Shown here: in pieces, positions 1 through 8,794 of the stretch
Layout of the letters: each line of letters opens with the position of its first letter
Numbering within the stretch: position 1 is the stretch's first letter
From: Candidatus Galligastranaerophilus faecipullorum
GTDB lineage: Bacteria; Cyanobacteriota; Vampirovibrionia; Gastranaerophilales; Gastranaerophilaceae
Direction of reading: 5' to 3'
NCBI GenBank assembly: GCA_018713115.1
Contig: DVFS01000009.1
Coordinates: forward strand, 1-45,378
DNA length: 45,378 nt
Program-made: the position numbers and the translations under genes
The notes under the pieces: generated by a model
The model's input: only the letters and a program-made list of their open reading frames with translations
The model's database searches: none
What the model was told of the DNA's origin: nothing

Positions 1-456
1 AAGTTCGCCGTACCTGTCAAGCTGGTCGCGAAAAAGATTTGTCACAAGCAGATAATCAAAAATTATGTTTTCAAAGACTTCTCTCAAATAAGCCTCGTCC
101 GATTCTATAACGAAATTGTCCGCAAGGGCATCGGGGCCGTTTTCTTGGAAATTATTATAAAGCCCGAGGGCAACAGCCGTTGCAATACCGTTTGGCATAT
201 TTGCACCCAGTTCGTTATGTATGACAATCTTTTGCGCTTCTTTTAAAATTTGCGCCAGAACCCCTGCAGTTGTGGTTTTTCCGTTTGTGCCCGTTATTGC
301 AAATTTGTATGATGTCACATAATTCTGTGATTCACGCAGAAATTCAGGGTAAAATTTTCTTAAATATTTACCGGGAAGTGAAGTGCCTTGTGAATTAAGC
401 ACCTTTAAGAATTTATGGATTTTATTTGTATAATTTATTGCCTGTTTAAAATTCAT
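1..456 (-). CDS. murT: MurT, lipid II isoglutaminyl synthase subunit (partial, C-terminal part outside window)
   Basis: The ORF starts at ATG 456 and runs off the left edge, giving about 152 residues. It has a Mur-ligase P-loop TGTNGKTTT (residues 55-63), then LGANMPNGIATA, and a VIESDEAYLREVF segment followed by TNLFRDQLDRYGEL, a combination typical of MurT rather than MurC-F. MurT with the glutaminase GatD amidates the D-Glu of lipid II in the cytoplasm. GatD is not visible and would lie to the left. There is no clear Shine-Dalgarno. A -10 box on the minus strand (500-505) is shared symmetrically with the divergent gene at 514, leaving a leader of about 37 nt. The zinc-ribbon and C-terminal domains cannot be checked. 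Confidence 0.9.
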   Translation of the reverse strand, partial: MNFKQAINYTNKIHKFLKVLNSQGTSLPGKYLRKFYPEFLRESQNYVTSYKFAITGTNGKTTTAGVLAQILKEAQKIVIHNELGANMPNGIATAVALGLYNNFQENGPDALADNFVIESDEAYLREVFENIIFDYLLVTNLFRDQLDRYGEL

Positions 457-501
457 TTAAAATCGCCCGCTCTGCGTATGGAATAATCCTTACCAATAAA
501 T

Positions 502-507
502 TATAAT
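502..507 (+). promoter_or_regulatory. Leaderless -10 box (TATAAT), 6 nt before ATG 514
   Basis: TATAAT ends 6 nt before the start codon, placing the expected transcription start at or next to the A of ATG. It sits inside the palindrome ATTATAAT (500-507), so the opposite strand also has a TATAAT (500-505) that can serve murT. No convincing -35 is seen. Confidence 0.6.
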
Positions 508-513
508 ACACAA

Positions 514-894
514 ATGGAGCAATACATATATATTTTTACAATAATCCTTGAAATAATTGTCTGTGTACAGTTTAGCCGCGCCATTATAATGCTTGACAAA
601 AAAGTCACAAAAGCGGCGGATGATGTTTTGCTGCTCAAAAAGGAAATCGAAACCGCACTTTGCGCATTTTCATCAGGAATTAAAAAGTTTAACAAAATCT
701 CGGGCTTTATCGTAAAAGCCAAAAAAATAAATATAATGCGCTATGTATTTTTTGCGGCAGACATTATAAGTATGATATTTTTGTTTAAGTCCTTCAGAAC
801 ATACAGGGGGCTTGCCAAGCTTAAGTTTTTGAGAAAACTTTTTTCCTATTCGCTTGTAAGAGGAATGTTATCTTACCTTAAAAGCTCGATATAG
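514..894 (+). CDS. Small membrane protein, unknown function
   Basis: A 126-aa protein that I do not recognise. It begins with a hydrophobic segment (about residues 4-26), continues with a charged stretch that could form a coiled coil (KKVTKAADDVLLLKKEIE), and has a second hydrophobic helix near residues 76-92. The C-terminus is basic. It is divergent from murT and convergent with the next gene, only 2 nt from that gene's stop. The start is set by the leaderless -10 at 502-507. An envelope role is possible from the murT neighbour, but that is only context. Confidence 0.6.
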   Translation: MEQYIYIFTIILEIIVCVQFSRAIIMLDKKVTKAADDVLLLKKEIETALCAFSSGIKKFNKISGFIVKAKKINIMRYVFFAADIISMIFLFKSFRTYRGLAKLKFLRKLFSYSLVRGMLSYLKSSI

Positions 895-896
895 CG

Positions 897-1793
897 CTAG
901 TTTTCAACTTTTGTCCAGTCTTTTTTGTTGAGCACGGCATTTTCCGCGGAATTTACAATTCGTCCTTTGTCAAAAATATATATTTTTTTAGCAAATGTAC
1001 CGTAATTGCTGTCAAAGAAGCCCTGTGAAAAATCTTCGGCCCGGGCAATCAAACCTTTTGACGTATCAAAAGCATAACGGGATTTGGCTTTTATATAATC
1101 ATCATCTCTTAACTCATCATCTACTTTTTGATAGTTCTCGCTATAGTCCCATCTGCCTTTAAATATGTCAAAGTCAAACACCCTGCGGGCCTTTTTAACT
1201 TCTCCCGAGGCATCTTCCGTTATGTCATACAATACTTTATAGGGCCTGCCGTCACTGTATTTGGCTTCAAACTCTCTTATTGCATTTTGTTTTGAATCGT
1301 ATGCTGTATTTTTGGAGATTTTTACTATTTCACCGTTGTCATAATATATCTGCATGTTTGAATCATCTTCAAAACGCGAAACGGAGCTGATTTTAGAATT
1401 ATCAAAAACTGCACGGGTAAATAATTTAGAGTCTTTGTATTCTTCCATAACCATCTCTTTTAAATCTTCATCATAATAAAATTCCACACTTGTGTCTTTT
1501 GTTTTAAAGTTTGAAAATAAAGACTCTTCTCCTTTTTTTATTATATTTTTAACACTGTCTTCTACTGCTTTTGCTCTGTTCATTACATCCAGCGCCCGGT
1601 TATAAGCATATTTGCCGCTGTAGTTTATTGCAACCTGATTTATTGAAATACCATTCATCGCGGCAGCCCTCTGGGCATAAATAAGATTAATTTCATCTTG
1701 GGTTTTTATGCCGGGGGCTCTATACGCATGCTCTCTTGTACCTAATACTTGGGATTTAAAATTTATATTTGCACTAACGGGTGAAATTTTCAT
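897..1793 (-). CDS. Hypothetical protein with YD-like repetitive C-terminal half
   Basis: About 298 aa from ATG 1793. An in-frame ATG at 1841 would add 16 residues, but AGGAG lies 10 nt before ATG 1793, and the resulting start MKISPVSANINFKSQ resembles N-termini I associate with Gastranaerophilales proteins (inference). Short hydrophobic/aromatic strands recur (VEFYYDEDL, MQIYYDNGEIVKIS, KYSDGRPYKVLYDI, RYAFDTSKGLI), suggesting a beta-rich repeat fold of MORN or YD style. No signal peptide or catalytic motif is seen. Function unknown. Confidence 0.6.
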   Translation of the reverse strand: MKISPVSANINFKSQVLGTREHAYRAPGIKTQDEINLIYAQRAAAMNGISINQVAINYSGKYAYNRALDVMNRAKAVEDSVKNIIKKGEESLFSNFKTKDTSVEFYYDEDLKEMVMEEYKDSKLFTRAVFDNSKISSVSRFEDDSNMQIYYDNGEIVKISKNTAYDSKQNAIREFEAKYSDGRPYKVLYDITEDASGEVKKARRVFDFDIFKGRWDYSENYQKVDDELRDDDYIKAKSRYAFDTSKGLIARAEDFSQGFFDSNYGTFAKKIYIFDKGRIVNSAENAVLNKKDWTKVEN

Positions 1794-1974
1794 ATAATAA
1801 CGGCTCCTGTTGTTAATTTTCGGTATAGATAAATCATACATGCTAAATTAATTTTTTCAATTTTATTAACTGAAAAGTCTAATCCCTAAATTGCCGATTG
1901 TGGTATTTTTTTCAAACGCTAAAAAAGCTAGACTATAACAAGAGAAGCAACATTAGATATAAAGGGAGTGTTCA

Positions 1975-2283
1975 ATGCTAATCGAAAAAAGATGTTTACA
2001 AAATGAAGAATGTGTGTTTATGGAATTTAGAGATGTTAACAAAGACTTTCTTCCCTGGCTGGAAGATTTGGCGTTGGAATACCGCTGTAAAGTAGAAAAA
2101 AAGGAATGGAGAAGCAAATATAATAACTATGTTGTTTATGACTATGAACCTTTTTGCTCCGACGGTTTTGAAATAAGCCTCACTCTTTCATCAAAAAGCG
2201 CATGCTTTCTGAACTTTGTGAGGTACCTGTATGAAATGAAAGTTCAAACCATAAATTATTTAAACAACTGCATTGCGATTTAA
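1975..2283 (+). CDS. Hypothetical small protein (102 aa)
   Basis: Start ATG 1975 is preceded by AAAGGGAG at good spacing, and a -10-like TATAAC lies about 40 nt upstream. The protein is soluble and charged, with no recognised motif. It contains four cysteines and an aromatic centre (YNNYVVYDYEPF). Its 3' end overlaps the convergent rmlA by 24 nt. Function unknown; the ribosome-binding site and codon pattern support a real gene. Confidence 0.55.
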   Translation: MLIEKRCLQNEECVFMEFRDVNKDFLPWLEDLALEYRCKVEKKEWRSKYNNYVVYDYEPFCSDGFEISLTLSSKSACFLNFVRYLYEMKVQTINYLNNCIAI

Positions 2284-3159
2284 GTTTTTGTTTGCATTTG
2301 CTTCAATAATTTTTTCTATGTACTGTCCGTAGTCATTATTATACTTTTTAGCGAGGTCTGAGAGCCGTTGTTTGTCAATATACCCCATTCTCCAGGCAAC
2401 TTCTTCAATGCAGGCGATTTTCATGCCCGTATTAATTTCCATTGATTTAATAAAGTTTGCAGCCTGAAGAAGACTTTCAAAAGTTCCCGTATCAAGCCAG
2501 GCAAAGCCGCGGCCTAAAATCTCGACATCAAGCTGTTTGTTTTTAAGGTATATGTTATTCAGGTCGGTAATTTCAAGCTCCCCTCTTTTTGAGGGCTTCA
2601 GGGTCTTTGCGTATTCAACGACGTTTTTATCATAAAAATATAAACCCGTGACAGCATAGTTGGAGCGCGGATTTTGAGGTTTTTCTTCTATTGATACAGC
2701 TCTGTTATTTTCATCAAACTCAACCACACCGAAGCGCTGCGGGTCATTTACCGCATAACCGAAAACCGTAGCGCCCGTGGTTTTTTGTCCGACACGTTTT
2801 AACATGGAAGAAAAACCGAACCCGTGGAAAATATTATCGCCCAGAATAAGCGCGCATGGATCATTTTTGATAAAATCTTCCGCGATAAGAAAGCTGTCGG
2901 CTATACCGCGGGGCACATCCTGTATCATATAAGAAAATTTAACACCAATCTGCTCGCCTGTGCCCAGCACTTTTTCAAAATTCTGGATATCGGCGGCATT
3001 TGTGATGATAAGAATATCTCTTATTCCCGCAAGCAGAAGCGTTGTGATGGGATAATAAATCATCGGCTTGTCATATACCGGCAAAAGTATTTTTGATATG
3101 GGCAATGATGCCGGATAAAGTCTGGAGCCTGCGCCCCCTGCAAGTACAATACCTTTCAT
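2260..3159 (-). CDS. rmlA: Glucose-1-phosphate thymidylyltransferase RmlA
   Basis: A 299-aa nucleotidyltransferase that makes dTDP-glucose from dTTP and glucose-1-phosphate, the first step of dTDP-rhamnose and related sugar synthesis for surface polysaccharides. The N-terminal signature GGAGSRLYP is followed by SKILLPVYDKPMIYYP, then LGDNIFHG and the EEKP segment, all in family order and at normal length. Some otherwise invariant positions differ: PRGIADSF stands where P.GLAQAF is usual. AAGGAAAG precedes ATG 3159. It lies 10 nt downstream of recA and is probably co-transcribed with it, an unusual pairing. rmlB, rmlC and rmlD are not in the window. Confidence 0.9.
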   Translation of the reverse strand: MKGIVLAGGAGSRLYPASLPISKILLPVYDKPMIYYPITTLLLAGIRDILIITNAADIQNFEKVLGTGEQIGVKFSYMIQDVPRGIADSFLIAEDFIKNDPCALILGDNIFHGFGFSSMLKRVGQKTTGATVFGYAVNDPQRFGVVEFDENNRAVSIEEKPQNPRSNYAVTGLYFYDKNVVEYAKTLKPSKRGELEITDLNNIYLKNKQLDVEILGRGFAWLDTGTFESLLQAANFIKSMEINTGMKIACIEEVAWRMGYIDKQRLSDLAKKYNNDYGQYIEKIIEANANKNLNRNAVV

Positions 3160-3169
3160 TTATCTTTCC

Positions 3170-4264
3170 TTACTTCGCTGCTTTTTGGGTTTTTTCTTCT
3201 TCCTCTTTTGCCCCGGCGGAAGCCGTTTGGGCACTCTTTGAGGCCGCGAGTTTTTCTCTTACTTTTTGTTCGATTTCATTTAAAATATCGGGGTTGGCTT
3301 CAAGAAATTCTTTTGATTTATCTCTGCCCTGACCGAGTTTTTCATCGTTGTAGCTAAACCATGCGCCCGCTTTTTTAACGATATCCATATTAACCGCAAC
3401 ATCAAGGATATTACCTATTGCGCATATGCCCTTTCCGTATATGATATCAAATTCCGCTATTCTAAACGGCGGAGCTACTTTGTTTTTAACTACTTTTACT
3501 TTAACTCTGTTTCCGATATCTTCGCCGTCTTTATTTTTAACAGAGTCTATTCTTCTGATATCAAGCCTTACTGATGCATAGTATTTAAGTGCATTACCGC
3601 CTGTTGTGGTTTCGGGGTTGCCGAACATTATACCGATTTTTTGTCTTAACTGGTTGATAAATATAACGGTTGTATTGGTTTTGCCCACAATACCCGTTAA
3701 TTTTCTCAAAGCTTTTGACATAAGCCGCGCCTGCAGACCCATTTGCTGCTCATCCATAGCTTTTTCAATCTCTGCCTTGGGCACAAGTGCCGCAACGGAG
3801 TCAATTACAATAACATCAATAGCGCCCGAGCGCACAAGTTCTTCCGTGATTTCAAGAGCCTGCTCGCCCGTGTCGGGCTGTGATATTAAAAGTTCATCGA
3901 CATTAACGCCTAAATTCCTTGCATACTCGGGATCAAGTGCGTGTTCCGCGTCGATAAATGCCGCTATGCCGCCCCTTTTCTGGGATTCTGCGACGATATG
4001 CTGTGCAAGCGTTGTTTTACCGCTGGACTCGGGGCCGTATATTTCAATAACCCTGCCTTTAGGCACCCCGCCTATACCAAGCGCTATATCAAGCGCCAGA
4101 GCACCTGTGGGAATAAATTCCACATTCAATGTTGACTTGTCGCCAAGACGCATGATTGAGCCTTTGCCAAAGTCCTTTTCAATCTTATCAAGAGCGAGTT
4201 TTAGAGCCTTGTCTTTACCCGCTTTTATCTCATCAAGTTCTTTTTCTTTAACAGCGTCTGCCAT
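3170..4264 (-). CDS. recA: RecA recombinase
   Basis: 364 aa. Walker A GPESSGKT is at residues 77-84, with the conserved core [33 protein letters not shown] and [24 protein letters not shown] stretch in order. RecA forms the ATP-dependent filament for homologous recombination and SOS induction. The C-terminal tail is Lys/Ala/Glu-rich and low in complexity. A minus-strand TATAAT (4299-4304) lies inside a 14-bp palindrome shared with the divergent kdsA promoter, giving a leader of about 28 nt with GAGG before the start. No LexA box is obvious. Confidence 0.97.
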   Translation of the reverse strand: MADAVKEKELDEIKAGKDKALKLALDKIEKDFGKGSIMRLGDKSTLNVEFIPTGALALDIALGIGGVPKGRVIEIYGPESSGKTTLAQHIVAESQKRGGIAAFIDAEHALDPEYARNLGVNVDELLISQPDTGEQALEITEELVRSGAIDVIVIDSVAALVPKAEIEKAMDEQQMGLQARLMSKALRKLTGIVGKTNTTVIFINQLRQKIGIMFGNPETTTGGNALKYYASVRLDIRRIDSVKNKDGEDIGNRVKVKVVKNKVAPPFRIAEFDIIYGKGICAIGNILDVAVNMDIVKKAGAWFSYNDEKLGQGRDKSKEFLEANPDILNEIEQKVREKLAASKSAQTASAGAKEEEEKTQKAAK

Positions 4265-4296
4265 CTTAAATCCTCTTACTTCCCTAATCTATAAAA

Positions 4297-4310
4297 TTAT
4301 TATATAATAA
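4297..4310. promoter_or_regulatory. Symmetric divergent promoter between recA and kdsA
   Basis: The 14-bp perfect palindrome TTATTATATAATAA holds TATAAT on both strands: plus 4303-4308 for kdsA and minus 4299-4304 for recA. The plus-strand box ends 7 nt before the kdsA ATG, predicting a leaderless kdsA mRNA. The recA mRNA would have a normal short leader. Confidence 0.6.
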
Positions 4311-4315
4311 AACCC

Positions 4316-5134
4316 ATGAAAACTGTACAACTTAACAATTTTGAAATAGGCGGCTCCAAACTTACGATTTTTGCAGGGCCGTGCGTCATTGAGAATATGG
4401 ATATGTTACGCACATGCGCCGCAAAACTCAAAGAAATCTGCCTTGAACTTGATATAAATTATATCTTCAAAGCCTCTTTTGACAAGGCAAACCGCTCTTC
4501 TATCACCTCTTATCGCGGCCCCGGTCTGAAAGACGGGCTTAAAATGCTGGAAGAGATAAAAAAAGAATTCGACCTGCCTGTTGTAACGGATTTTCATGAG
4601 CCGAATCAAGCGCAGGAAGTTGCACGTGTTGCAGATGTTTTACAGATTCCCGCTTTTTTGTGCAGACAAACCGATATGCTCACCTCTGCCGCTAAAACGG
4701 GTAAAATCGTAAACATTAAAAAAGGTCAGTTCCTCTCGCCTTATCAAATGGAATCTCTCGCCAAAAAAGTGCTTGATTCGGGTAATGACAAGATTTTAGT
4801 AACCGAGCGCGGAACAAGCTTCGGCTATAACAACCTTGTTGTCGATATGCGCGCAATTCAAATAATTCAGGAAATGGGATATCCCGTTGTATTTGATGCA
4901 ACGCACAGTGTGCAATTACCCGGCGGACGCGGAGAATCCTCGGGAGGCGAGCGCAAATTTGTTCCTCTGCTTGCACGCTCCGCCGTTGCCGCAGGGGCAA
5001 GAGCATTGTTTTTTGAAATCCACCCGTGCCCCGATTGCGCCAAATGCGACGGCGACAATATGATAGCGCTTAGCGATGCTTATGGTTTATTTAAAAGTCT
5101 TAAGGAACTTTTTGAGCTGACAAAAAACCTTTAG
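4316..5134 (+). CDS. kdsA: 3-deoxy-8-phosphooctulonate synthase, metal-dependent class
   Basis: 272 aa. It condenses phosphoenolpyruvate with arabinose-5-phosphate to make Kdo-8-phosphate for lipopolysaccharide, so the cell has or had an outer membrane. Motifs KASFDKANRSS, SYRGPG, TDFHEP, CRQTD and ATHSVQLPGG are present. Metal ligands of the Aquifex-type enzyme are all found at a constant +12 offset: C23 (AGPCVIEN), H197, E234 and D245. An odd Cys cluster, CPDCAKC (C238, C241, C244), sits between two of the ligands. ATG 4316 is only 7 nt after its -10 box, so the mRNA should be leaderless. The stop overlaps the convergent next gene by 4 nt. Confidence 0.95.
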   Translation: MKTVQLNNFEIGGSKLTIFAGPCVIENMDMLRTCAAKLKEICLELDINYIFKASFDKANRSSITSYRGPGLKDGLKMLEEIKKEFDLPVVTDFHEPNQAQEVARVADVLQIPAFLCRQTDMLTSAAKTGKIVNIKKGQFLSPYQMESLAKKVLDSGNDKILVTERGTSFGYNNLVVDMRAIQIIQEMGYPVVFDATHSVQLPGGRGESSGGERKFVPLLARSAVAAGARALFFEIHPCPDCAKCDGDNMIALSDAYGLFKSLKELFELTKNL

Positions 5135-5364
5135 CAGACTTCTCTGAAACCGTCGCTTATATACTCGAGAAATTCAGTATACAGAAACCTCTGCCTGAAA
5201 AGAAATTCCCTCAGGTCTTCTTTTGTATAGTTAAATTTGGCATACAGGCCCATTTTGTTTAAAGTGTAGTTTAACTTTGCCTTGTTAACAAAATAAACTC
5301 TGCCGTGGTGTTTGATTTTGACATTTTTTGAAATGCCTGTTTCCCGTGATTTTAATTTAAACAT
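5131..5364 (-). CDS. Hypothetical small basic protein (77 aa)
   Basis: Start ATG 5364 is chosen because GAGG lies 9 nt before it; a TTG at 5379 would add five residues. The protein is basic and aromatic (KIKHHGRVYFVNKAKLNYTLNKMGLYAKFNY) with no motif I recognise. Convergent with kdsA, 4-nt overlap. Function unknown. Confidence 0.5.
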   Translation of the reverse strand: MFKLKSRETGISKNVKIKHHGRVYFVNKAKLNYTLNKMGLYAKFNYTKEDLREFLFRQRFLYTEFLEYISDGFREVC

Positions 5365-5457
5365 AATAATAAACCTCAACTTATTACGTTTAAGATTTTA
5401 ATACGGTTTTTTTAAAAAAAACTAATGTATATTCCGAGGTTAAAATTTTTTAAATTT

Positions 5458-6366
5458 TTACACCCTGCACTCAACCATGCGCTCAATCGCGCCCAGTGCG
5501 AGTTTTCGCAGATGTTCTTCCACAAAAACTTCATTCTCGCCGGTTTCAAGAACATGCAAAATGTCCTCAAGCGTATTGTATTTCATATTATGGCAGACAA
5601 GTCTGTCTGAAATAAGTATAAATTCTTTTTCGGGAAAATCACGCGAAAGCCTGTCTACTACACCTTTTTCCGTACCTATTAAAAATGTTTTCTTCTTGCT
5701 TCTTTCGCAATACTGCATAATCTGCGTGGTCGAACCTACAAAATCGGCATATTTAACAACTTCCTGATGACACTCGGGATGAACAAGGGTTGCGGCATCA
5801 GGGTAAAGTATGCGCATTTTTTTAACTTCATCGGGCATAAGTCTTAAATGCGTAGGACAAAAACCATGGTAGGAAATAATTTCCACATCGGGAAGCTTTT
5901 TTGCAACCCATGAACCGAGATAGCAATCAGGTGCAAAGAGAACCTTCTTAGCATTTAAAGACCTTACAATATCAATAGCGTTTGAACTTGTGCAGCAAAC
6001 ATCGGCTTCGGCTTTAACTTCCGCTGTCGAATTTACATAGCAGACAACGGGAACATCAGGGTGCTGCGCTTTGAATTCTTTCATACGCTTCATATCAATC
6101 ATATTCGCCATCTGGCAGCCTGAATTTAAATTAGGCAGAAGGACTTTTTTGTCGGGAGAGAGGATTTTTGCGGTTTCTGCCATAAAATACACACCCGCAA
6201 AAACTATAATCTGCGCATCGGTTTTAGCGGCAATCCTTGACAAACCCAGAGAATCCCCGACATAATCGGCTACATTGTCTATCTCGACATTTTGATAACA
6301 ATGCGCAAGAATTATCGCCCTGCGCTCTTTTTTAAGTTTATTTATTTTCTCTATAATCTCTTGCAT
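5458..6366 (-). CDS. nadA: Quinolinate synthase NadA
   Basis: 302 aa, the short form of the family. A [4Fe-4S] dehydratase/synthase that makes quinolinate from iminoaspartate and dihydroxyacetone phosphate in de novo NAD synthesis. AHCYQNVEIDNVADYVGDS opens the first domain. Probable cluster cysteines, by spacing with other short NadA proteins, are C84 (SGCQMA), C170 (HGFCPTH) and C258 (LVCHNMKYNTLE). A minus-strand TATAAT (6406-6411) precedes a leader of about 35 nt containing AAAGG. nadB and nadC are not in the window. Confidence 0.95.
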   Translation of the reverse strand: MQEIIEKINKLKKERRAIILAHCYQNVEIDNVADYVGDSLGLSRIAAKTDAQIIVFAGVYFMAETAKILSPDKKVLLPNLNSGCQMANMIDMKRMKEFKAQHPDVPVVCYVNSTAEVKAEADVCCTSSNAIDIVRSLNAKKVLFAPDCYLGSWVAKKLPDVEIISYHGFCPTHLRLMPDEVKKMRILYPDAATLVHPECHQEVVKYADFVGSTTQIMQYCERSKKKTFLIGTEKGVVDRLSRDFPEKEFILISDRLVCHNMKYNTLEDILHVLETGENEVFVEEHLRKLALGAIERMVECRV

Positions 6367-6423
6367 CTAAAGGATATGCCTTTTGTTGTTACATTAGATT
6401 ATTTTATTATAGCAAAAAAATAA

Positions 6424-7674
6424 TTAAATAAATTTATGTTTAAAAGTTTTTTCACCTTTTGCATAAGGCTCAACCGTTTGATAAGAACCAAAAAGCTTGT
6501 ATTTATATATTGTTAGACCGTCTAAACCTACAGGACCCCTGGCATGGGTTTTATTTGTGGAAATCCCGACTTCCGCGCCAAAACCATACCTGAAACCGTC
6601 CGAAAAGCGTGTGGATACGTTATGATAAACTCCTGCCGAGTCAACATAATTCATAAACTTTTCCGTATTTTCTTTATTTTCACTCAAAATCGAATCCGTG
6701 TGGCCCGAACCGTATTTATTTATATGCAAAACGGCTTCATCAACATCATTTACGATTTTTAAAGAAAGGATTTTATCACCGTACTCATGTGAAAAATTTT
6801 CGGGATTTTCTATAATTTCAACCCCGGCATCACAAAGCGCCTCTTTAAGTTCATTAAGCGCGGGATAATTTTTGTGCACGAGTATGGTTTCAACCGCATT
6901 GCAGGCGCTGGGGTACTGAACTTTGGCATCAACGCAGACTTTATTTGCAAGTTCCGTATCGGCAGACTCATCGACAAAAATATGGCAAATACCTGAAGCA
7001 TGTCCCAGAACAGGAATTTTGGTATTTTCCTGAATGTATTTAACAAGTTTGTTTGAACCTCTGGGGATAATTAAATCCACATACTCGTCAAGCCCGAGAA
7101 GCCCCTTGATGTCTTCCCTTGAAAACACAAGATTTATGGCATTTTCAGGAAAATTTTCAACGCGCTCAAGTGCTTCGTTTATAACTTTTGCAATAGCAGC
7201 ATTTGTGTGATTGGACTCTTTTCCGCCTTTTAAAATCACTGCATTGCCTGATTTTATGGCAAGAGAAGCAATTTGCGATATTACATCGGGGCGTGCTTCA
7301 AAAATAACGCCTATGACACCTATGGGGCAGGAGATTTTTTTAAGCACCAGACCGTCATCAAGTTCTTTTGTCCAGAAAACCTTATTCACAGGGTCCTCAA
7401 GAGAAATAACATCTTCTATTCCCTTTAACATATCGCGCATTTTGTTTTCGTCAAGTTTCAGACGCGCATAGGTAGATTGGGTTATCTCACCTGACTCTAC
7501 AAGGCTTTTGGCTTCTTCTAAATCTTTTTTATTGGCTTCAAAAATTTCATCTTTGTGAAGTTCAAGATTTTTTCTCACAGCTTCAAGCGCCGTATTTTTA
7601 AGCTGCGTACCGGCGCCTAAAAGCTTAAGCGAAGCCTCTTTTGCATATTTTGCAATGTCTTTTATATTATCCAT
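6424..7674 (-). CDS. proA: Gamma-glutamyl phosphate reductase ProA
   Basis: 416 aa, full length. An NADPH-dependent enzyme reducing gamma-glutamyl phosphate to glutamate semialdehyde, the second step of proline synthesis. Family motifs: EARPDVISQIASLAIKSGN, LKGGKESNHTNAAI, IPRGSNKLV, the catalytic-cysteine segment QYPSACNAVETILVH, and HARGPVGLDGLTIYKY near the end. Last gene of the pyrF-ald-proB-proA operon, 10 nt after proB. Confidence 0.96.
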   Translation of the reverse strand: MDNIKDIAKYAKEASLKLLGAGTQLKNTALEAVRKNLELHKDEIFEANKKDLEEAKSLVESGEITQSTYARLKLDENKMRDMLKGIEDVISLEDPVNKVFWTKELDDGLVLKKISCPIGVIGVIFEARPDVISQIASLAIKSGNAVILKGGKESNHTNAAIAKVINEALERVENFPENAINLVFSREDIKGLLGLDEYVDLIIPRGSNKLVKYIQENTKIPVLGHASGICHIFVDESADTELANKVCVDAKVQYPSACNAVETILVHKNYPALNELKEALCDAGVEIIENPENFSHEYGDKILSLKIVNDVDEAVLHINKYGSGHTDSILSENKENTEKFMNYVDSAGVYHNVSTRFSDGFRYGFGAEVGISTNKTHARGPVGLDGLTIYKYKLFGSYQTVEPYAKGEKTFKHKFI

Positions 7675-7684
7675 TTTTTTATCC

Positions 7685-8794
7685 TTATAAAATTACAAGA
7701 TTGTCCTTTATGACAACATCGTCATCGCCCTTGTAGCCTAAAATTTTCTCTATTTCATGGCTGTGGGAGCCCATAATTTTTCTGCATTCATCAGAGCTGT
7801 AATTCACCATGGCGCGCGCAAATTCGCCGCCTTCCTCATCAAAAATACTTACAATTTCACCGGCTTTAAAATCACCCTTAACACCTGTAATGCCTACCGC
7901 AAGCAGGCTTTTTTGCTTGTCGATAAGAGCCGATTTTGCTCCGGCATTTACGGTAATTTCACCCATAATGTTTGTAGCGTAGGCTATCCAGCGCTTTTTG
8001 TGCGAGAGGATTTTATTTGGCAAAAATATAGTTCCGACATTTTCCTCTTCAAAAATTCTTTTGATTATGCGCGGCTTTTTGCCGTTAACTATCATTGCAT
8101 AAAGACCCGAAAGGTTTACAACCTTTGCTGCAGAGAGCTTTGTAACCATGCCGCCTCTGCCGCCTGCAGACGCACCCGAGGCAAGTTTTTCGATTTTTGA
8201 GTTCACTTCTTCCACGACATCTATTTTTTTAGCGTCAGGATATTCTTTGGGGTTTTTGTCAAAAAGTCCGTCAATGTCCGACACCATAACAAGCAAATCA
8301 GCGTCCAGTTTGGATGCTACAATGGCGGAGAGTTTATCATTATCGGAAAAGCAGACATGTACAAGTTCGGAAGGCAAAACCGCGTCATTCTGGTTAATTA
8401 TGGGTACAATACCCAGTTCAAGCAGTTTTGAAAGAGTGTTTCTGAGGCTTAAATATTTTTTTCTGTTTGAAAAATCATCCTCGGTTACAAGAATCTGGGC
8501 AACGGAAATACCGTATTTTTCAAAACCGTCCTGCCATATACGCATTAAAATCTGCTGACCCACAGATGCTGCCGCCTGTTTTAGAACATTGCTCTGGCTT
8601 GTATCGACACCGAGTTTTTTGGCGCCTATGCCGACGGCGCCCGATGTCACCACGAGCACTTCTTTGCCTTTTTTCCTGAGCAGAGAAATATCCTCAATAA
8701 ACGAATACATATGCGTGAGCGAGATTTCGCCCTCTTCATTTCTTAAAATATTTGTTCCGAATTTAAAAACTATTCTGTTCGCGTCGTTTATCAT
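7685..8794 (-). CDS. proB: Glutamate 5-kinase ProB with C-terminal PUA domain
   Basis: 369 aa. The N-terminal amino-acid kinase domain has FKFGTNIL, VTSGAVGIGAKKLG, the INQNDAV segment, and ASGASAGGRGGMVTKLSAAK. Residues from about 275 form the PUA domain (SALIDKQKSLLAVGITGVKG). It phosphorylates glutamate for proline synthesis and is normally feedback-inhibited by proline. Its start overlaps the end of ald by 4 nt (ATGA), so translation is probably coupled; proA follows. Confidence 0.96.
   Translation of the reverse strand: MINDANRIVFKFGTNILRNEEGEISLTHMYSFIEDISLLRKKGKEVLVVTSGAVGIGAKKLGVDTSQSNVLKQAAASVGQQILMRIWQDGFEKYGISVAQILVTEDDFSNRKKYLSLRNTLSKLLELGIVPIINQNDAVLPSELVHVCFSDNDKLSAIVASKLDADLLVMVSDIDGLFDKNPKEYPDAKKIDVVEEVNSKIEKLASGASAGGRGGMVTKLSAAKVVNLSGLYAMIVNGKKPRIIKRIFEEENVGTIFLPNKILSHKKRWIAYATNIMGEITVNAGAKSALIDKQKSLLAVGITGVKGDFKAGEIVSIFDEEGGEFARAMVNYSSDECRKIMGSHSHEIEKILGYKGDDDVVIKDNLVIL

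Noticed and set aside
3606..4307. Plus-strand ORF opposite recA
   Set aside because: A mirror of recA codon bias with no start signals and low-complexity Ser/Ile-rich sequence.
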